Assembly: GCA_049999725.1 (NCBI GenBank)
Contig: JBNGIS010038871.1
Span: 70,490 to 110,197 of the forward strand
Source: Haplomitrium mnioides
Taxonomy: Eukaryota; Marchantiophyta; Haplomitriopsida; Calobryales
DNA: 39,708 nucleotides
Direction of reading: 5' to 3'
The translations under genes and the position numbers were made by a program. Every line of letters begins with the position of its first letter. Within the stretch, counting starts at the first letter, position 1. Below are positions 31,067 through 39,708 of this stretch, one piece after another. The notes under the pieces are model-generated. The model was not told the origin of the DNA, made no database searches, and saw only the letters and a list, made by a program, of their open reading frames with translations.

Positions 31067-32211
31067 TGGAGGATTTCAAGGACATTGGAGGAAATATGGT
31101 TTTTTGGTTTTTTAGCAAAATCTGTACAGAGTGAATTGTGTTCTTATTAGATGCATATTGGAGCTGATATTTCATAAGTAAATAATTTATATCAAATGTG
31201 ACAATTTACAAAAGTGAAAAATCTATTGTAAACTGGGAGTTCTAACCATTCAAAGGGAAATTAGGACTATACATAAAAGTCAAAATAGAGAGTATTTTAA
31301 TAAGAGAAAATGCACATAATATTTCATAAGTAAATTTTTTTCTTATAAGCTTTCCAACAAGGTACAGTACAAGCAATTTGGATTAGTATCAAGGATTTTA
31401 GAGAGATTCTTCTAGAAGAGCCTAAAGAGGAGAAAAGTTAAAGAAAAGAACTTTAATCTTTGACTTTCTCATTGAAGGAATCTCAAAATATGAAAAGTAG
31501 CTTTTGTATTAAGGATAAAATAAAAGGGAATAGATGATTAGATCAGATTCTTAGCTCCAAGCGAGAAGCTTCTTCTTGAAAAAGTAGGAAAAAGTGAAAG
31601 TTACTTTAAAACTACTTTTGAGGAAAGCTCCAAATGAGAAGCTTCTTGAGAAAAAGGCAAAGATACTTTATGAGATACTTCAGAATTTAAAATTGAAAGG
31701 CTAGCTTTTACCTAAGGTTAAAGAGTCTCTAGGTTTTACTAGTAGTAATTTGTTAGATTAGTATATAAAGAGAGGGAAGAGAGAGGAAGGGGACTTGGGG
31801 AGGCTTGAGCTTAGACTTTCATTTTCACACTTGGGGAGTTCATTCTTGGAGAGACCATTGGAGAGGGGCTTGGAGGAGCTCTTGGAGGAGTTGCTAAGAA
31901 GACTTATTGGAAGACAAGCACTTGAAGAGGGGTTTCCAATAAGGTGAGGAGTTGGGAGAGTGAGAAAGGGTGAGAGCATCAGAGTGTTGAGAGAGTGAGA
32001 AAGGGTGAGAGCATGAGAGTGTTGAGAGATTTTTGAAGTAAAGAGTTTGACATTGTTCAAGAAAGTTTGTTCTAAGTATTTCTTTGATGTACATTCTCTA
32101 GAAATTGTTAAGATTTGAGGTGTTAAATTGTACTTCTATTTCCTTCTCATCTTAAATATGCACTCACCATCAAAGTCATATGAGGAGAAACTGACAAAGC
32201 AAGTAGCTTCA
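31067..32211 (+). repeat. 3' LTR of gypsy-3, about 1.15 kb
   Basis: Matches 25275-26385. It carries a private tandem duplication of about 35 bp near 31957-32026 (GAGAGTGAGAAAGGGTGAGA), absent from the 5' LTR, which explains most of the length difference. TATATAAAG is at 31762-31770. Confidence 0.88.
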
Positions 32212-32213
32212 TA

Positions 32214-32467
32214 GAATTCAACCTAAACTTGTAATATGTTCTAAAGAAACTAGAAGAAGTTTGGCTTACCGAGGATGCGATAAACATCATCTGACTTGAT
32301 TTATATAATCTATACAAAACTAGAAAACAACCTGGTTTCCTATGGCACCCAAACAATTTTTGTGGGATTGAATTAGTCAAGCAATGGACTCCAATAGGTA
32401 AAGAAGACCATGGCTTACATATGGACAAGAGAAATTCTACTAGCTGCATATTCGCCTATACTTGTAT
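32214..32467 (+). pseudogene. Unidentified coding remnant
   Basis: One frame reads protein-like over about 84 codons with only two stops (a TAA and a TGA): YVLKKLEEVWLTEDAINII, LDLYNLYKTRKQPGFLWHP, then GIELVKQWTPIGKEDHGLH. I do not recognise the family. It lies between the gypsy-3 3' LTR and a copia LTR, so it may be the disrupted target of gypsy-3 or part of another element. It may also be chance, though composition and stop density argue mildly against that. Confidence 0.35.
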
Positions 32468-32479
32468 GCTCGTGTGCAC

Positions 32480-32719
32480 AACTGCATGAGCATGGTTGTC
32501 GCTCCCTCATGAGGCAAAGGACCTATTTTTGTTAGGAGCCTCATGCTGCTACCACTTGTCACCATCAAGTGCATCCATGTGTCAGCACTCTCAGAATTGT
32601 CTCTAGTCTAGAGTCTAGCTAGACTAGCTGAAAGAGTAAAGAAAACCTATACAAATAAAATAGAGCAAGAGAAAAGCCCCTGATCATATATCTACAACAG
32701 CCAAGATACATTTCCAACA
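32480..32719 (-). repeat. Copia 3' LTR, proximal part
   Basis: On the minus strand the LTR starts TGTTGGAAATGTATCTTGGC eight bases after the RNase H stop, the normal place for a 3' LTR. The far end was not determined. The start is similar to the inverted LTR end at 22494, so this family has long inverted ends or the two LTRs are related head to tail. Confidence 0.6.
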
Positions 32720-32732
32720 CTCGCACTTATAG

Positions 32733-32967
32733 CATGTTGCTGTACATCCCAATTTTGTTTGCTAGCTTGAAGTGCTTTTCTCTAGATAATGCTTTGGTGA
32801 GAACGTCAGCTGCCATCTCCTTTGTCACACAATACTCTAGTTCCACTTCATTTCCAAGCATGTATGAAGTGATACTAGAAGTCAATGTGTTTGTCTTTGG
32901 ATGTTGGACTGGGTTGATGCCAGTTCCATCCAAGGTTGTCACACAAAAAAGAGTGTCCCTTGCTTGA
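32733..32967 (-). pseudogene. Copia RNase H C-terminus
   Basis: The minus-strand frame reads VELEYCVTKEMAADVLTKAL and ends KLANKIGMYSNML before TAA. The T-K-E-M-X-A-D-V-L-T-K-A-L motif is the hallmark end of copia RNase H. Upstream of it most of RT/RNase H is missing. Confidence 0.88.
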
Positions 32968-33850
32968 ATCTAATGAAGCAACCTGCGTATCCATGCATCT
33001 TTCTTACAAGCTTTTGGCATTGAATTGAACTTAGCTTGAGTCAATGAAATGGTAGCGGTCCTCTGCATTTGACAGCTCCAGGAGATAGCCATCTTCCATA
33101 TGTCCAACGTTGGATCTCCTTCCCTCCTTCACTATACCCAAGAAAAAGTGCACTTTATTGTCTTAGGGTCCAACTTAATACGAAGTGTCATAAGAACCAA
33201 AACATATGTGTTGTGGTAAAAACTCTGAGATGCTTCACTGAATGTTGAACCCCCAAGCTTGCCAAGGTGTCAACCCTTCAATTACACTTGTGGTGATGAT
33301 ATACTTCAACTGTAGCCACTCTCACTTCCCACAACTTATCCTCCAGGCTAGCATATACACTATGCTTATAGCCGTCTCAACAATTGTCTTGTTCAATCAT
33401 ACTGCAACACCATCCTGGTGTGGGGAATCCTGAGCAATCATCTTTTCTTAGATGCCAACTCTTCAACAAAATATTTTGAAACTGTTGCCATCACTCCAAA
33501 ATCTTGATTCTATTGTTAACTTCATTCTCCATCCCAACAAGACATGTTTGCAACATTGAAAAATCTCATCTTTGCTGTGCATGAAGTAGACAAAGGAAAT
33601 CTTTGATTTTAATCGTTGAATGAAACAAAACATCTATAGTCAGACATTGAGGGTGTTTTCATAGGTCCATGTATGTTGTTGTCGACTAATTCCAACAAAG
33701 TGGATACCCTCCATCCAATGGTGCTTTTCTTGTCCACAGATTTTGTGTGATTTTCCCTTCATACATCCTTCATAGAACTCAAGTGAGGTAGATTTGTCTA
33801 AACCATGTTGCTCACCATGATGTAAGCAACCTCATTCCTTGCTTTCCCAA
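32968..33850 (-). pseudogene. Copia integrase, degenerate
   Basis: In several minus-strand frames the order is LLELVDNNIHGPMKTPS (core strand with the first Asp position), then NKTIVETAISIVYML and VIEGLTPWQAW, and finally V-H-F-F-L-G-I-V. These match the copia integrase core and C-terminus. Stops and shifts are frequent. RT is absent between this and the RNase H end, so the element is internally deleted. Confidence 0.75.
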
Positions 33851-34479
33851 GTGTCAAAGCGTGTGGTGCTAGAGATTTATTCCCTTTTCGCTGGTTAGCC
33901 ATACTCAAGCTTTCTTCCAACTCGTACGATGCAAGCAAATCCTCACAGTTTCTCTTCGATGATGCTAACACCAACTATCTTGCCAACCTTTTCCAGAGCT
34001 TTAGAACTATATAGGTCAAGGTTGACCACCAAGCAAGTCCTAGTAAAAGCATTCACCGACAAAAGTTCTCGTGTGATCTTAGATTTAGAGAGACTCTTTC
34101 CAGGATGTGGGTGGCACCCTTGCTTCTCGATCCTTTAATATTGAGATGCACAACCTGTTGCAATTGCATCTACTCAAGAGTTGTAACCCAACATCCACTA
34201 ATCAAACCTTCCTTGATGACATATCTAGATGCATCAGATATCAGAGCATCCTGGTTATCAGTGTCTTCAAGTCAGGTTTATTAATCCTAATCATCAAGTG
34301 ATTTCTATTCAACAAATACAACACTGGTAGTCTCCTGAAATTTCTCTCCTCTCTTCCAAAACTTGCTGTCAGCCAGTTTTTTCATGCCAAATTTGGACGA
34401 CGTCCAAATTTCTTGCAATATTGACAGGTACATATCTCTGCAGGTATCCATTATTTCTTGTCCCCTTTGGCAATCAAAG

Positions 34480-35115
34480 CATTATCCTCAGTCTTTTGTT
34501 TGTTGTATTGCATGTGCTTCTTACTGAGCAAGCAACTTGTCAGCGATTCCAAGTCTAACCAGACTCTTTTGCCTCCATGGACATGACCAGAGTGCCATTT
34601 TCTTCAGGGAGGCTGTTGAGCAAGACACATACCATGTCTCCTTCCTGAATTTGACAACCTTTTGCTAGCAACTCACCAGCCATAGACTTGATCCTCATCA
34701 CATACTCAGTGATGGTTGAATTCTCCCTCATCCTTCACTTGAGGAATTGCCTCTTCAAGAAAACTCTATGAGAGGTTGTCTTGTCTTCATAACTATTGGA
34801 AAATCTTATCGAGGCTTCATGTGCATTCTTATAGTTTTTCACCAACAGCAAAAGATGATTATCAACACTCAACATGATTATTGTTAAGGCTTTTGCTCAG
34901 CTTTACCCAAACGTCTCCTTTCTCTCTTTAATGTCAATCCCAACCATTTCAGAGATGAGGTTATATTTAGTTTGGGGATCCTTAGTGATTTTCCACAGGT
35001 CTAGACTCACTAAGCCCTCCTTCATCTTCAACTTCCAAAAGGGAATTTCATCCCTTCAAGATTTCTTGATTGTGCTTCCATTGCCAAGCTCAACTCGTCC
35101 TTGTGGGCCCATAAC
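34480..35115 (-). pseudogene. Copia gag of the same minus-strand element
   Basis: Minus-strand frames give FWKLKMKEGLVSLDLW, then TTSHRVFLKRQFL, TITEYVMRIKSMAGELLAKG and VCVLLNSLPEENGT, the standard copia gag order. At 34400-34440 a partial knuckle (CQYCKKFGR) is followed by a stop. The upstream end meets an LTR fragment at about 35116. Protease was not recognised between 33850 and 34400. Confidence 0.8.
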
Positions 35116-35430
35116 CTTTTGGAAAAATGAACTTCAAAAAGCCACGTGAAGAGTTGACATGATGTCAAGAGAAAGCACTTAACAGGAAAAATGATTCAAA
35201 GGAGACAACTGAGTTCAAATTGAAAGTCGCCATAACTCATATCACAATACACTAGAGAACAGGTTTTCTATGCTCTAGAATCAGCTTCGTGAATAACCAG
35301 AAATCAGAATCAAAGGTAATAATTGCAATTAGGGTAGGATACAATTTTCGGCGCGAACTTGTCCATTGCCCATCGATAATGAGTTCTCTTGGCTCAAAAA
35401 CAAAAATTTCCCTCAAAATGGAAGCAATTT
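35116..35430 (+). repeat. LTR fragment of the 820-bp copia LTR family, plus orientation
   Basis: TTTTGGAAAAATGAAC, then CCACGTGAAGAGTTGA and AAAGGAGACAAYTGA, align with the LTR start on the minus strand at 23313. The orientation suits a 5' LTR for the plus-strand copia fragment at 36199-37349, but the LTR 3' end was not found. Confidence 0.6.
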
Positions 35431-35640
35431 CATATCATCCTTCTTCCAAGCTCTATCAACCATTTCTGTTGCAGTGGGTGGTCTCTCAATGTGTTCATCC
35501 AAGCCTTCAACTCCCAGAATGTGAATCATAAAGTAGGACCAATCTCTCCAATTTGTGACCTTCAACTTCTCAACAACAAATTCTTCAAGGTTATCAATTG
35601 TATGAAGGCCCATAACCTAATAACAATTGAATGAATGATT
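35413..35640 (-). pseudogene. Copia gag N-terminal fragment of another family
   Basis: The minus-strand frame reads FVVEKLKVTNWRDWSYFMIH, then LGVEGLDEHIERPP and W-K-K-D-D-M-K. The W-X-X-W and W-X-K-X-D spacing is that of the copia gag (UBN2) N-terminus. It is not the same family as the gag at 34480-35115 and has lost everything downstream. Confidence 0.6.
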
Positions 35641-36198
35641 TTTACTTGAATGTTTGAAATGTGTCTTTGAATCTAGCTCATCAATGTTTGTGAGTAGATA
35701 GAACTCGTTTTTTTTTATAAAAACCGAGTTATTAACAAAATCCCGTTGTCAAGATCGCTGGTAGAAAGGAAAAGGGCTCCTCGATAAATGCCTTGTAATG
35801 TCCTCTCCTTTTGCTTTACGAATATATGCAAAACACATGCCTCTTCTATCTTTGCAATAGAAGAGATGGGGTGTCTCCTTATGTCTTTGCAATAATATAA
35901 AAAAAAATGGGCCTCTCCTTCGTGTAGATAAACAACATAGGCTTGGAGCAAGAAATGAAAGACTTACACAAAATGTATGTTTTGCGGAGATCGTACCTTG
36001 GATAGTCCTGAGTGGAAGTATTGAGGACCATAGCTTGAGTGGGAGATATATTTCCAAGGATCTTTATTAGGTAATTGGGTTGATAGAGCTTGGAAGAAGG
36101 ATAATATGAGAGAAAAAAGTCTTCTAGTAATGAACTGCAGTAGTAGTGCCATAGAGATCACAAGGAAGGAAACCCATGCTTATGGCATGTAGAAGGTC
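35641..36198. other. Unassigned DNA, possible LTR remainder
   Basis: Contains imperfect repeats around 35840-35930 (CTTTGCAATAGAAGAG and CTTTGCAATAATAT, each after a CTCCTT or CTTCTA word). Overlapping minus-strand frames at 35715-36057 have no recognised domain. Confidence 0.4.
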
Positions 36199-37349
36199 TT
36201 GACGATCAAATACAATGTAGAAAGAGCTGGAAGAGGTTTTCCTGACCTGAAGAGACTTTTGACTTGCAAGCAATCTCCATCAACTCCAATGACAACAAAT
36301 ATCAACATGATGGAGAAACGTTTTGCATGTGTAGTATATTCCAACTATAAGTTCATTGATGCTCAAAGTATTGGCATTTTCTTGTTGTCTCTAGATAGCA
36401 AACATGATGTTGCATTGACTTTTTTTTTCAATTATCAGGATCTTGGAACACTTAGCTAGAACACTATCATAGGGAAGTTGATGACCGAGGATGCCAAGAA
36501 TATGGGGGAGAGAGGCATTGATGCAACTTTAGCTGCAAAGAAAAGGAAAGACTTGAAATACACACATTGCAAGAGAAAAGGACACTTAGAAAGGGATTGT
36601 TGGGTGAAGCATGGTAAACCTGCTTTTGCTTCTACTTCAAATGATAGAAAAAAATCCACCAAGGATCATAGGGATGCAAGAGCCAAAGGCAAGATGAGGG
36701 AAAGAGCCAACGTTGCAAAATATGATGGCTCAAGTATAGAATATGAGCTAATCACTACAAATACTCCCCATGATGAGAGCAAGGCTCTAAAAAATGACTA
36801 CATTGGACACAGATGGTACCTAGATTCAAGAGCAACTAGTCACATCTGTAATGACAAGTCTTTGATGAAAAACCTGACACAAATCCAGACCAGGAGGGTC
36901 CGAAACATGGACATGAACAATACCATCTACTATCATTATATAGGTGAAGCATCAGTCAACATCATCTCAAAGGAGGAGAAGAAGGCACTTCAACTGAGAA
37001 ATGTCATGTACATTCTTAAATCAGGCTACAACCTGATCTCAATTGATAAATTGAATGATCAAGGTATGTAGGTAGATTGTGGAAGATAGGGAATAAGAAT
37101 GCATACCAACAAGTCTAAATTTGCAGTTCTGCAAAAGAATGCAGAGATTCTTAATGGAGGAATCACCATGGTTGGAGAGAACACTGCCATCATAGTTGCC
37201 CTGCAAGAATTAGAATTGCAATTATGGCATAAAAGGCTGGGACATCTTGGTATTGACAATGTACACAAACTTCAGAATTTGGTGACAGAAATGATCATCA
37301 ATACAAGGGAGGATTTCTTCTGTGAAGCATGTGTGCAAGTTTGTGTTGT
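36199..37349 (+). pseudogene. Plus-strand copia fragment: gag C-terminus, knuckle, protease, GAG-pre-integrase
   Basis: Gag C-terminus (HDVALTFFFNYQDLG, then KLMTEDAKN) runs through a TAG at 36457-36459 into a knuckle near 36559-36600 whose first Cys is Tyr (Y-T-H-C-K-R-K-G-H-L-E-R-D-C). The protease at 36823-36831 reads WYLDSRATSH, with Arg in place of the catalytic-loop Gly. After a stop at 37069-37071 the GAG-pre-integrase HHCC is visible (LWHKRLGHLG, then CEAC). The Cys-to-Tyr and Gly-to-Arg changes are each a single G-to-A. The fragment ends at about 37349; integrase core and RT are missing. Confidence 0.88.
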
Positions 37350-37352
37350 TCA

Positions 37353-38200
37353 ATGATGGTGTGGATGGGGACCAGGTGATCAGTCATTAAGTGATGCTCC
37401 CAAAACCCTACTTGTCCTTGAGCTTGTAGCTATTGTGCTTTGCTCCATTGTGTGATCTTGAAGTGAGTGTTGTGCCAAAGAAATTCGAGAAAAGAGGGAT
37501 GAGCACTATGGTACGATAGCTATAATGTTGGCTCTTGTCTCCAGCTTTGTGGATTGGAATGATAGTGTTGAGAGCTTCCACTCTCCACGAAATCTAGTTT
37601 GCATCATCTGGTTGAATTGGTTGGGATCCTCTTTTCAACATTTGGGTTTGGAGCTATAGGAAGTCGGGTGCTTTAATACACGGCTTCTTGATTGCAACCA
37701 AGACCTTTTCAGTGGTGAAAACATCAGTTGTGGGTTTGTTGTTGGTCCAAGAGGGTGGGTTAGGTATGAATGATGTAGATTGGTAGAGCTTGTCACCATA
37801 TTTCTCCAAGTCTTGGAGGTCGTGTAGCTAGAGCTGGTCTTGCTGGCCTTTGAGAGATGAGAAGAATCTTTTTGGTTGACGTTTCTTGTCCAGGATGAGT
37901 TGGGGAAGTCTTTGTGCTATCCAGGTGTGGCGTAGTTCCCTTTTGCATTTCCTCCAGACATGGAGCGCTTCATGAATCATTGTAGCTGGTGCTTCCTATT
38001 TGATTTGTTTTTGCCATTGGGATTGTGTTTCTCTTAGAGTGTTATTGAACTATGGGTTGGGTTTAAAGCTGGAGGGGGTTTGGCTGTGAGGACAGTGGTA
38101 GGGAACTTCAGTTGAGCTGTTGTGAGAATGAGGTTTGTAAGTGAGGTTGAGTCTAGCATTGGGTTTGTGGACAATTGTGTGTGTAGTTCTTTGGTGTATG
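37353..38200 (-). pseudogene. Non-LTR retrotransposon RT N-terminal part, different family
   Basis: Read on the minus strand: pre-RT helices (IHEALHVWRKCKRELRHTW, RFFSSLKGQQ), then EKVLVAIKKPCIKAPDFL, EALNTIIPIHKAGDKSQHY, SYRTIVLIPLF and a T-D-H-L-V-P-I-H stretch. P-I-X-K-X-G-D-K followed by Y-R-T-I is typical of non-LTR reverse transcriptases outside the plant L1 type seen earlier. The plus-strand copia fragment abuts it at 37350, so palm and active site are missing or displaced. Stops are scattered. Confidence 0.65.
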
Positions 38201-38581
38201 TTTTAGAAGATCACTAGCCCTAGGCCATCAATCCAAAATATTATCAACATCAATAATCAAAGGAGATTTCAAACACTCTAGTCCCTCCAATTAATAGCCT
38301 AATACATCTTCAAATCTCTGGTTTCATAGAAAGCATATAGGGGATTACACTATGATGTAGTGAATCATTATTTGAAGACCTTTCCAAGAAAATAGGACCT
38401 TCCTCTAGAATTTCCTTTGCTAGAATGTCTATTTGGAAGACAAGCGTTTTGAGAACCTTGTCCGACACTTGGCGGTCAGACTAGTAGCTGTAGCTTGATC
38501 TGCTACCACTGCTTTCATCTTTTCATGCCATGTATACCTCATTGTAGAAACAACATTCATCATTTAAGGGGTGCTAGAATT
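38201..38581. other. No feature recognised
   Basis: No domain was found on either strand. On the plus strand the frame of the methyltransferase-like gene stays open upstream from about 38462, but the residues match nothing I know. Confidence 0.4.
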
Positions 38582-39185
38582 GCTCACGCCTACAAGTACT
38601 AGACTGTGGGCTACTAGACCAAGGAGGGCAAGCAAAGCATGAATCTCTTCAACTTGCAATCCAATTATGCAAGCGATCATTCTCGAAAAATTTTGCGGAG
38701 TGTTTTCAACTGCAAAGCTATTTCAACCAAACTAGAACATCCAAGAGATGATGCTCAATGACATGTGAATGTGTACCAAAAGCCTCAGGCTTTGTACAAC
38801 TTTTTCATTGACTATTTGTCAACACAGAAAGATTGGATCTTAGATCTTTGCTATGGGTCCGGCACAAGCCTTGTTTATGCTTTGAAAATGATGCAAAATT
38901 GCATCGCCATGGAATATGATAGATGTCAGTCTATCTACATTCCCCAGAGAGTTTTGACGATGGCTTCTTTGCCATCTGATGTGAGAGAAGTGCAAATTGT
39001 ATATGTATACCACAAGGAGCATGTTCCTCATGGTATTGACGATGTACCTGGTGATTCTATTGTGATTTTGGAATTGGAAACTCTTGGCAAGATTCTCTTG
39101 TGGCTGCAGATTTTTTCAAGCCATTTATTTAGATAAGACCATTCCTCTTGAAGAGGATAAAGTTGAAGTTGTAATTGAAAATTGA
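38582..39185 (+). pseudogene. DNA methyltransferase-like pseudogene (N4/N6 class, motifs X and I)
   Basis: The best-preserved frame reads QKPQALYNFFIDYLS, then DWILDLCYGSGTSLV, NCIAMEYD and IPQRVL. In amino-methyltransferases of the beta class (N6_N4_Mtase family) motif X (H/N-X-Q-K-P-X-X-L) is followed by motif I (D-P-F-X-G-S-G-T), an acidic residue binding AdoMet (here Glu-Tyr-Asp) and a C-terminal helix. All appear in that order. The Pro-Phe of motif I is Leu-Cys, and Gly before Ser is kept. The frame continues upstream to 38582 through a TGA at 38759-38761 and TAG stops near 38600-38616. Downstream a one-base shift near 39090-39120 leads to FFKPFI and an acidic tail (LEEDKVEVVIEN) ending with TGA at 39183-39185. 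The catalytic D/N/S-P-P-Y/W motif IV, expected upstream, was not found. Gene origin is unknown: old transfer, mobile-element cargo or a plant family. Confidence 0.6.
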
Positions 39186-39708
39186 TTTACTTTTCAAAAA
39201 TAATAAAGTATTTTTCTTGCAAAATATTTTGTGTTTGATCTATATTCTTGTTGCATTTCAAATAATATTTATTAAGTATTTTTTTGATGATCTATTTTCC
39301 TTTGCAAAATGATTTTTGAATAAAACCTATTGGTTTTTGTAAAAATTAGCAATGAAGTCTATGCTGGCATGGAAGTTCCTTTTTGACTTATTCAAATTTC
39401 TGTACAAGTTTTCTTCAATCGTGGGTTTTTGGATTTTTTATAAACTACTCATTTAATTTATTACAATCTTCAATAATGATATTATTCTATATCTGAGTTT
39501 TGTTAGATTTTATTTTGGATGCTCAATTTTTCATGTTACTAATGGTTTATTGCTTGCTTGTCTTAGAATGTCAGAATGATTTTTAAGAAACTTAAATGAT
39601 TTCCTACTATGTGTTAGCTTGAAGCATAAGTTTTCTTTTTTATTTTTATTTGTTCCGGATGTAAATACAAGTTCAAAACAACTCTTACTATACTAGAGAT
39701 TTATATGT
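39186..39708. other. AT-rich tail of the window, no gene seen
   Basis: Very AT-rich DNA directly after the methyltransferase-like gene. AATAAAG at about 39202 could serve as a polyadenylation signal for it. Nothing else was recognised. Confidence 0.5.

Larger units (their letters stand above)
25275..32211 (+). mobile_element. gypsy-3: Athila/Tat-like Ty3/gypsy element, about 6.9 kb
   Basis: Two LTRs of about 1.1 kb bound gag, protease, RT, RNase H and a truncated integrase. The primer site differs from the Met-tRNA type. The integrase is cut just after its Glu and joins the 3' LTR directly, so the 3' LTR may have lost its first bases; the true 5' boundary could be near 25228 (TGTTTGAAATTC). 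No target duplication was found with either boundary. The lineage is inferred from primer site, the DGGSAIN protease and FCVY after the RT active site. Confidence 0.85.

Noticed and set aside
34874-35149. Plus-strand 91-residue open frame
   Set aside because: It is the reverse shadow of the copia gag that reads sensibly on the minus strand.
1-39708. tRNA, rRNA, snoRNA or riboswitch
   Set aside because: Apart from primer sites that mimic tRNA 3' ends, I saw no cloverleaf or rRNA-like stretch.

Overview
This window looks like retrotransposon-rich nuclear DNA from a land plant. The evidence is plant-type Ty1/copia and Ty3/gypsy elements (two of them chromoviruses with a C-terminal chromodomain), a plant-type LINE with a DUF4283-like ORF1, initiator-Met-tRNA primer sites, AT-rich composition, and no intact host gene. 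Almost every coding stretch is broken. Many stops and lost catalytic residues fit C-to-T or G-to-A change, as expected of old, methylated DNA. I cannot name the species; a large-genome fern, lycophyte, bryophyte or gymnosperm would fit, but that is a guess.

Layout. (1) 1-4226, minus strand: a copia element running off the left edge, with gag, zinc knuckle, protease and integrase, a 1.8-kb leader holding a 39/40-bp minisatellite with a 100-N gap, and a short 147-bp LTR. (2) 4227-about 5940: unassigned DNA with small tandem duplications and a 10-N gap flanked by a 46-bp duplication. (3) about 5940-8100: LINE ORF1 (CCHC) and endonuclease. A 78-bp LINE-tail insertion at 8146-8223 has a 15-bp target duplication. 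A second DUF4283-like ORF1 remnant lies at 8654-9530. (4) 10896-24814: one LINE ORF2 from endonuclease C-terminus through RT to the 3' end. Three independent LTR elements interrupt it: gypsy-1 (11891-17945, duplication CTATA), gypsy-2 (19078-22352, CTATT) and a collapsed copia LTR pair (22446-23313, AAAGG/AAAGA). Removing each insertion with one duplication copy brings the LINE back into one reading frame. (5) about 25228-32211: a third gypsy element (Athila/Tat-like primer site) with 1.1-kb LTRs and a truncated integrase. (6) 32214-37349: a coding remnant of unknown identity, a decayed minus-strand copia element, LTR fragments and a plus-strand copia fragment. (7) 37353-38200, minus: a different non-LTR reverse transcriptase fragment. 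(8) 38582-39185: a broken gene whose product resembles the C-terminal half (motifs X and I) of a bacterial-type N4/N6 DNA methyltransferase. This is the only part that does not look like a standard retroelement. The last 0.5 kb is AT-rich with no recognised gene.

The genes do not form an operon or a pathway. The window is a record of successive insertions, and the LINE interruptions give a clear relative order. LTR pairs in gypsy-1 and gypsy-2 differ at about 7 percent by eye, so the two insertions are of similar age.
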